A DNA stretch of 38,777 nt from positions 1 through 38,777 of the forward strand of contig NZ_VULX01000027.1 of the NCBI RefSeq assembly GCF_009696465.1. Reading direction: 5' to 3'. This DNA comes from Inconstantimicrobium porci (GTDB lineage Bacteria; Bacillota; Clostridia; Clostridiales; Clostridiaceae). Positions 34,029 through 38,777 of the stretch are shown here, in pieces; the stretch's first letter is position 1, and every line of letters starts with the position of its first letter. Below the pieces are notes generated by a model. That model was given only the letters and a program-made list of their open reading frames with translations. It was not told the origin of the DNA and did not search any database. A program made the translations under genes and the position numbers.

Positions 34029-35396
34029 TTACTTGTTAACTATCCTCTTTAGTTTATCCCTCAGCCCTATCAGATAATTAAAATCACTCTTAATTATTTC
34101 TTTTATTTTTGTCCTTTCCTGACTGAATGTAACTGTCCTCCAGCTACTATCCCTATTTATACTGTTGATTATTCCTGCAATCCTTATCCAGAATACTATA
34201 AAATTATACAAAGGCATAATAAACAAAATATACAGCCTTGAAATATACTCTTTTCTCATTTCCTTGTAAGGAGTAAGAAATGAAATTATATTTATAGAGT
34301 AAATAAAAGATATAATTATATACAAACTATTTAATACTATCAGAGAAGATAATATTGTTTTGAGTGAATAATTTAAGAATGTGAGACATATTAGTGCGAA
34401 ATACCATATCATTCTTGGAAAAGCAAAGGTATGGTCAAATAGCAAAAGATACACTGTCCTGTCAAATTTAGATAAAGAAAAAGATTTAAGTTTATCTTTA
34501 AAAAACATATTCGATATCTCTACCTGGCCCCTCTGCCATCTTTGCCTCTGCGTATAGAGTTTATCAAAATTATCTATAGGCTCCACAAAAAAGAAGGCAT
34601 TCTCACATATATGAACTTTCTTTTTTAATAAATGTTTTATCTGAAATGTAACATGTGTATCTTCACTGATAGTATCAGTATTATACAGCTTAGTCTTAAG
34701 AAGCAGTGACTTCTTAAAGCAAGAAAAGGCTCCTGATATTGTATAAATGCTGTTATACTCAGCTTCATAATTCCTTCCTGCCAGGAAAGCCTGATAGTAT
34801 TCCATCATCTCGCATTCTCTTATAAACCTAAGAAACAATTCCTTTGTATTTTTTATTTTACTGCTTTCAACAAGCACGACTCCTGTAGCACAGTTTATAC
34901 TATTGTCTCTTTCAAACCTCAGTATCATATTTTTAACTGCATCTTTATGAAGTACACCATCACTATCAATATTTATAATGTACTTTCCTTCGCTATTAAA
35001 AATAGCCATATTAAGAGCTTTAGACTTTCCCTTCTTAGAGCTTAGCCATCTCATTGGTAGATCTTTAAACTTTTCCTGACAAATGCAGAAAATATTAAAA
35101 CTTTCATCACTACTACCATTATTAACTACAATGATATTTAAAAGCTCATTAGGATAAGTGCAGTCATTTATCGATTTTATGCACTCATAAAGCGTAGATG
35201 CAGAATTATATACAGGCACTATTATCGTTACTTCAGGCAGTCTGCCTCTAAACTCTTTTTCTTTGTATAGTAGTTTCTTCTTCACAAGAATAATAGAACC
35301 AATAATTGACGGAATTATCTCCATAGACAGCGGTATAATAATCCATGCCATCCAAAATATCAGATCATTTAATATACCGTCAATTATTGTTTTCAT
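34029..35396 (-). CDS. Family 2 glycosyltransferase, XrtG-associated
   Basis: A 455-residue membrane glycosyltransferase. One hydrophobic segment lies near the N-terminus (about 12-38), the GT-A domain spans about 54-300 and further membrane helices lie near the C-terminus (about 310-420). Catalytic features are the nucleotide-sugar site VPVYNSASTL, DxD at 144-146 (NIDSDG), ED in SEDTHV and the QRQRWQRG (QxxRW) motif typical of processive GT2 enzymes. It matches the glycosyltransferase found next to XrtG genes. It overlaps the exosortase gene by 17 bases, so they are tightly coupled. It presumably glycosylates the substrate protein or makes its anchor. That role is inference. Confidence 0.88.
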   Translation of the reverse strand: MKTIIDGILNDLIFWMAWIIIPLSMEIIPSIIGSIILVKKKLLYKEKEFRGRLPEVTIIVPVYNSASTLYECIKSINDCTYPNELLNIIVVNNGSSDESFNIFCICQEKFKDLPMRWLSSKKGKSKALNMAIFNSEGKYIINIDSDGVLHKDAVKNMILRFERDNSINCATGVVLVESSKIKNTKELFLRFIRECEMMEYYQAFLAGRNYEAEYNSIYTISGAFSCFKKSLLLKTKLYNTDTISEDTHVTFQIKHLLKKKVHICENAFFFVEPIDNFDKLYTQRQRWQRGQVEISNMFFKDKLKSFSLSKFDRTVYLLLFDHTFAFPRMIWYFALICLTFLNYSLKTILSSLIVLNSLYIIISFIYSINIISFLTPYKEMRKEYISRLYILFIMPLYNFIVFWIRIAGIINSINRDSSWRTVTFSQERTKIKEIIKSDFNYLIGLRDKLKRIVNK

Positions 35397-35973
35397 ATTT
35401 AAACACTCCTATCTTTTGTCTAATTACTTGTGTTCTTGTAAAAATATAAAAATACATCATTATAGATAAGGCATAAAACACAAGACGTCCAATAACTGTA
35501 TGGGCTATATAAAAATAACGTGGACCAAAACAGAAAACTATTGTACAGATTAATGTTATTCGAATTAAATTAGCCAAAAAAATAAACAATACTGCTGCCA
35601 AATTGATAATTGTCTTCTCAATTAACCTGTAAGAAGGAAAAAACCATAACATGGAGCTTAATGTCATAATTTCTATGACGCCACTGCATTCATAATCTAT
35701 ATATAAAGAAATAGCTCCATGCTTATTGTTGATAAAGAGAAGACCATAGTCATAATAATCTTTAAACATGCCTGTAATGTCTCCAATAACACCTTCTGCT
35801 GCACATATTAATTTAGCAAGCGGCACAGTTAAATACGGCCTGACAAATATCATCAGCACAACAAATAATCCTATGCTTCCAAAAAGAAACTCAAAAAATT
35901 TTAGATTAGCGCGATGAAACACATATAAGAAGTAAATCCATATAATTATCATTACAAATAAGAATATCTTCAA
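35380..35973 (-). CDS. xrtG: Exosortase XrtG (Gram-positive exosortase)
   Basis: A 197-residue protein with about six hydrophobic segments. The proposed catalytic triad of exosortases is intact: Cys96 in YECSGVIE, Arg138 in NLIRITLI and His158 in YIAHTVIGR. It should cut the C-terminal sorting signal of a Firmicu-CTERM protein, by a Cys transpeptidase-like mechanism, and attach it to another molecule. Start TTG at 35973 overlaps the stop of the substrate gene, with AAGGAG upstream, so expression is translationally coupled. Confidence 0.9.
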   Translation of the reverse strand: MKIFLFVMIIIWIYFLYVFHRANLKFFEFLFGSIGLFVVLMIFVRPYLTVPLAKLICAAEGVIGDITGMFKDYYDYGLLFINNKHGAISLYIDYECSGVIEIMTLSSMLWFFPSYRLIEKTIINLAAVLFIFLANLIRITLICTIVFCFGPRYFYIAHTVIGRLVFYALSIMMYFYIFTRTQVIRQKIGVFKYENNN

Positions 35974-36746
35974 TGTTCTCTCTCCTTCTTGTAAATCTTA
36001 TAAATTCCAAAGGAGCATATGATTATCCCAGTTACAGCCAGTAAGTATGGATAAGTACTTGTAGTTGTTGATGTAATCCTTCTATACATAAGGACCGGTG
36101 TAAAGAACTGTATATTCTTAAAGTGTTCTATATCTATTGATGGATTCTGCTGATTTAGTGCTTTTAGTGGTATTCTAAGTTCAAGTTCATCATTTATTCC
36201 ACCTTTTCTTCTGTATACAAAAGCTTTAGATCCCTCTGGCACACTGCCAGATAAACCTGTCATTACATGCTTTACTAACACCTCGTTTATACCTTCATGA
36301 AGATTGTTCTCATCAATTAAGCTACCATCGGCTGTTGTAAGATAAAACGCAGCCATTTCTTCATCTACAAAGAACTCGTAATAATTACCATTTAGTGATG
36401 TATATTCTTTTTTAGCCATCTTTATATAAAGATAGATAAACTCTCCATCACATAGTAGTGACATCTTATGCCTGATAACTTCATTATATTTATTACCATT
36501 TTCATCAGTAGCAAAAATATGCTCTCCATTTTCCCAATAATCATCAGGGTTATCCCATACATATTCCCATGAATACGGCTTATCACTCCAATCATCAAAG
36601 TAGCCGTCTATAACTATAGGGATATTGCCTCTGCTATAAATAGGTACAGCATATACCTGTTTCGCAGACATTAATAAAATCATTACAATAACAATATTTA
36701 TTTTTATATAATTTTTTTTACTAAAACTTTTCTTCACATTCATCAT
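35970..36746 (-). CDS. Firmicu-CTERM sorting-signal protein, likely XrtG substrate
   Basis: A 258-residue secreted protein. The N-terminal signal peptide is about 13-33 (ending near SAKQVYAVP). The mature part begins with a sugar-binding-like segment, IPIVIDGYFDDWSDKPYSW, of a DOMON/CBM9-like fold. The C-terminus has the tripartite sorting signal: TSTTTSTYPYLL, a transmembrane helix (about 234-250) and the basic tail KIYKKEREH. It lies between the exosortase and the large membrane protein and overlaps both. It is the only candidate substrate in view. What it binds or is anchored to is unknown. Confidence 0.86.
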   Translation of the reverse strand: MMNVKKSFSKKNYIKINIVIVMILLMSAKQVYAVPIYSRGNIPIVIDGYFDDWSDKPYSWEYVWDNPDDYWENGEHIFATDENGNKYNEVIRHKMSLLCDGEFIYLYIKMAKKEYTSLNGNYYEFFVDEEMAAFYLTTADGSLIDENNLHEGINEVLVKHVMTGLSGSVPEGSKAFVYRRKGGINDELELRIPLKALNQQNPSIDIEHFKNIQFFTPVLMYRRITSTTTSTYPYLLAVTGIIICSFGIYKIYKKEREH

Positions 36747-38604
36747 TCGTATTATCCTTTATAAACAATATAAGCACTACAATTTCCAGTATTATTCCAA
36801 TAACAGTAACAATTAATCCAGTTTTAAAATAAGAGTATACTATGCGTAACTTTGTTGTTCCTTTATCTACTATAATCAGGTTATTATCGGTTTTTATATT
36901 TTTAAGACTTCTAAAGTTATCCTGAAAAGCTATATTAGTATTAACGTTATCATAATAAGAGTTAATTATAATTTCATCTTTCTTATAATCAACATCAAGT
37001 CTTACAAGCTCTCTCTTAGGAAGAATGCTGCCATCGCATTCAAAAATATCATCAATTATATATCTTATACTGTCATCAAAAGTTTCAATGTCATGATAAA
37101 GCAGGTTAAAACCAATAAAATATATATTTTGATTTTCACCAGTACCTATACAATCAAGTTTCTTACCATTAAAATCTGCATAAGAATATACATTTTTAAG
37201 GTTTCCAAGATAAACTGTGTTCCACTCAGCATTCTCACCCTCAAAACGCTTTGGAATTATATTTCTGCCTTTATAAGTTATCTCAGGATAGTGCCTGCTA
37301 AAGGTAATATCAAATGCATCAATGCCAAGAAAAGATCTGATGCCTGTAGTTCTATTTACAGGTACACCATTCATATCGATATAAATCATGACACCGCTTC
37401 TTCCAAGCTTATCTATCATCTTTTCCGCTTCATTCCTGTTACTATAAGTAAAGCCAGATAGATAAATCCTCTTATAATTTTTTAATTCTTCATAACTATA
37501 ATCATTAATATTTATACTTTTACCTTTCTTAAAATCAGGGTAAATAAAACTGATATAATCTGAAGTACTGCCGATTGCAATATTGTTGTACGAGCTTATT
37601 GTGCCAAATGTACCATGATAACCTAGTTTATACAAATATCCGTTCTCGTTTTCTAAAACAAGACTATAGTTAAGCTTTGCTGCTGAATCATTAAGTTTTT
37701 TAAAATCCTTCTCCTTAAGAAGGTTCTTTTTAATAAGAACAGTATCACTTCCAAGCTCTAGTAATCTGTCAAACATATATTCATAATATCCTTTTTCAAA
37801 AGCAGTATTAATCATTACTATATTAGGAAGTGTTGATGAACCCCAATGTGCCCATCCAAATACATACTTAACAGCATCATCATAATTTTCAGACATGATG
37901 TATGAAGGAAAAGCACCATATGTACTAAGATCCATAAGTGCAAACCTGTTTTCAGTTATAGCCCTGCCTTCTTTTAACAGATATCGCTGTTCGTTATTAA
38001 TTACACCCTGCTGAGCTGTCACAATCTTATCCTTATCAAATTCAAAAAATTTAAGCGAAGGAATACAGTCCATAGCAATTAATATTACTAAAAAATATAT
38101 AAATATCTTTTTGCTTTTTTTCCACATCATAAGCGAAATGAAAAGAAGACAGTATGCAATAGGCGTAAATCTCTCCATCCAAAAAGCCTGTTTCAGAGGA
38201 AGAAGCTTTACAATTGGTACAAATGCTTTTGTTGTTCCAAAGAAAATCAGTGCAGCTGCTATAAAGCCTGCATTAATTTCCTTTGAACATAATAGAAATC
38301 CTAAAAACGCTGTAAATAATATTGATGCTCCAAAATAATATAAATCCATCTCTCCTTTAATTCTTAAAAATGGATTCAGCGAAATAGATGCTTTTTCACT
38401 CCATCCTGCCATATTTGCAATTGCAGCTTCAGAATCCATTGATGCCATTCCTCCAATAAGTCCAGGTACAAGCTCTATCCCCATGATGGCAAAACAAAGC
38501 GCCATCGATAGTATTGTATAAACCGAATACTTATACTCTTTATTAGCTAGAGAGTATATCAGGCAGAACAGGAATGTACCAATGCCTATCATAGCTGCTA
38601 TCAT
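36721..38604 (-). CDS. PTPS-related large membrane protein of XrtG system, probably 5'-truncated
   Basis: A 627-residue protein. Several N-terminal transmembrane segments (about 5-190) are followed by a long extracytoplasmic region (about 200-600) and one C-terminal helix (about 600-620) with a short tail. It resembles the 6-pyruvoyl-tetrahydropterin synthase-related membrane proteins found in exosortase loci and YfhO-like membrane proteins. The ATG at 38604 has no ribosome binding site. The frame stays open for four more codons (reading LTHI), then stops at the first base of the inverted repeat at 38616. The natural start was therefore probably lost by insertion of the repeat, and a few N-terminal helices are missing. 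Confidence 0.72.
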   Translation of the reverse strand: MIAAMIGIGTFLFCLIYSLANKEYKYSVYTILSMALCFAIMGIELVPGLIGGMASMDSEAAIANMAGWSEKASISLNPFLRIKGEMDLYYFGASILFTAFLGFLLCSKEINAGFIAAALIFFGTTKAFVPIVKLLPLKQAFWMERFTPIAYCLLFISLMMWKKSKKIFIYFLVILIAMDCIPSLKFFEFDKDKIVTAQQGVINNEQRYLLKEGRAITENRFALMDLSTYGAFPSYIMSENYDDAVKYVFGWAHWGSSTLPNIVMINTAFEKGYYEYMFDRLLELGSDTVLIKKNLLKEKDFKKLNDSAAKLNYSLVLENENGYLYKLGYHGTFGTISSYNNIAIGSTSDYISFIYPDFKKGKSININDYSYEELKNYKRIYLSGFTYSNRNEAEKMIDKLGRSGVMIYIDMNGVPVNRTTGIRSFLGIDAFDITFSRHYPEITYKGRNIIPKRFEGENAEWNTVYLGNLKNVYSYADFNGKKLDCIGTGENQNIYFIGFNLLYHDIETFDDSIRYIIDDIFECDGSILPKRELVRLDVDYKKDEIIINSYYDNVNTNIAFQDNFRSLKNIKTDNNLIIVDKGTTKLRIVYSYFKTGLIVTVIGIILEIVVLILFIKDNTNDECEEKF

Positions 38605-38649
38605 TATATGTGTAAGTTAGAGTATAATTTTTGTAGGCAGGAAAATTGA

Positions 38650-38679
38650 TAAAAATAAAGGAGATGTAAAAACATCTCC
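38650..38679 (-). terminator. Intrinsic terminator inside right repeat
   Basis: GGAGATGT / ACATCTCC stem (38660-38667 with 38672-38679) with a T-rich run on the minus strand. It is the mirror of 99-128 and stops leftward transcription into the window. Confidence 0.7.
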
Positions 38680-38740
38680 CCAATACATAAATTATCCATT
38701 ATAATTTAATTGTCGATATTAAATGAATGGAGCTGAGTTT

Positions 38741-38777
38741 ATGTATGATTTAAGTTTAAATGAAAAAGGAATAAGTT
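38741..38777 (+). CDS. 5' fragment of outward ORF in right repeat
   Basis: ATG at 38741 with GGAG 8 bases upstream and a TATAAT box further up encodes MYDLSLNEKGIS before the window ends. It is the same as the left-end ORF. If the repeat is an insertion sequence this would be its transposase, but 12 residues are too few to tell. Confidence 0.4.
   Translation, partial: MYDLSLNEKGIS

Larger units (their letters stand above)
38616..38777 (+). repeat. Right copy of terminal inverted repeat
   Basis: The reverse complement of bases 1-163. The outer 127 bases are identical, then there is one T/A-run length difference, then identity to base 38616, where homology ends. It contains the same terminator, TATAAT-like box, ribosome binding site and ORF start as the left copy, here pointing right, out of the window. 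Confidence 0.88.

Noticed and set aside
1..38777. Complete circular or linear replicon, suggested by matching ends
   Set aside because: The matching ends are inverted, not direct, so they do not circularise. A true linear-replicon telomere is unlikely because an ORF start runs off each end and the right copy cuts into a gene.
1..38777. CRISPR array, tRNA or rRNA genes, prophage
   Set aside because: No regular short repeats with spacers, no cloverleaf-like or rRNA motifs, and no phage structural, integrase or lysis genes were seen on either strand.

Overview
The window is low-GC DNA with clostridial codon use, strong AGGAGG-like ribosome binding sites and many intrinsic terminators. It carries SAM-I and T-box leaders, DUF3793, DUF4003 and CD3324-type families and an XrtG exosortase cluster. 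All of this points to a Clostridium-like Firmicute chromosome. I see no rRNA, tRNA, CRISPR array or phage genes. Most genes are on the minus strand. The two ends are inverted copies of one 162/163-bp sequence, identical over the outermost 127 bases, so this looks like a contig that stops in a dispersed repeat. The right-hand copy abuts, and probably truncates, the first gene of the exosortase cluster.

Layout. 0.2-5.3 kb holds a hemerythrin and its partner, a 2-hydroxyacid dehydrogenase, a small membrane protein, an aldo/keto reductase and an MFS transporter. 5.5-9.2 kb holds a MutS2-like pseudogene that has lost its Walker A region, and an ABC exporter broken after its signature motif, with a candidate small peptide gene upstream. 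9.3-12.1 kb holds a MntA/HepT toxin-antitoxin pair, a shortened DUF89 protein translationally coupled to a small ORF, and a DUF2974 hydrolase. 12.4-16.7 kb is a methionine block: metQ-metN-metI behind one SAM-I riboswitch and an aminotransferase behind a second. 16.7-21.7 kb holds a lone FakA-like domain, a BRCT protein, a tandem HNH-like protein, DUF3793, an orphan nucleotidyltransferase and an ECF sigma/anti-sigma pair. 21.7-25.6 kb has two chemoreceptors. 25.6-31.7 kb mixes small intact genes with wreckage: two GNAT genes fused by deletion, a frameshifted tspO, a 30-codon clpP scrap, and the 3' half of a methionyl-tRNA synthetase whose methionine T-box leader survives. 31.0-32.9 kb has a HAD hydrolase, a GNAT enzyme and a secreted protein.

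32.9-38.6 kb is a compact, overlapping, minus-strand XrtG (Gram-positive exosortase) operon: a membrane protein related to the PTPS-associated family, a Firmicu-CTERM substrate protein, the exosortase with its Cys/Arg/His triad, a family 2 glycosyltransferase, and a membrane-anchored PTPS-like protein. The families are known from comparative genomics, but as far as I know the chemistry of the system is not established, so this is the most interesting functional unit here.

A recurring theme is loss by deletion. mutS2-like, the ABC exporter, DUF89, GNAT, clpP, tspO and metG all carry internal deletions, truncations or frameshifts, often in what would be second copies of housekeeping genes.
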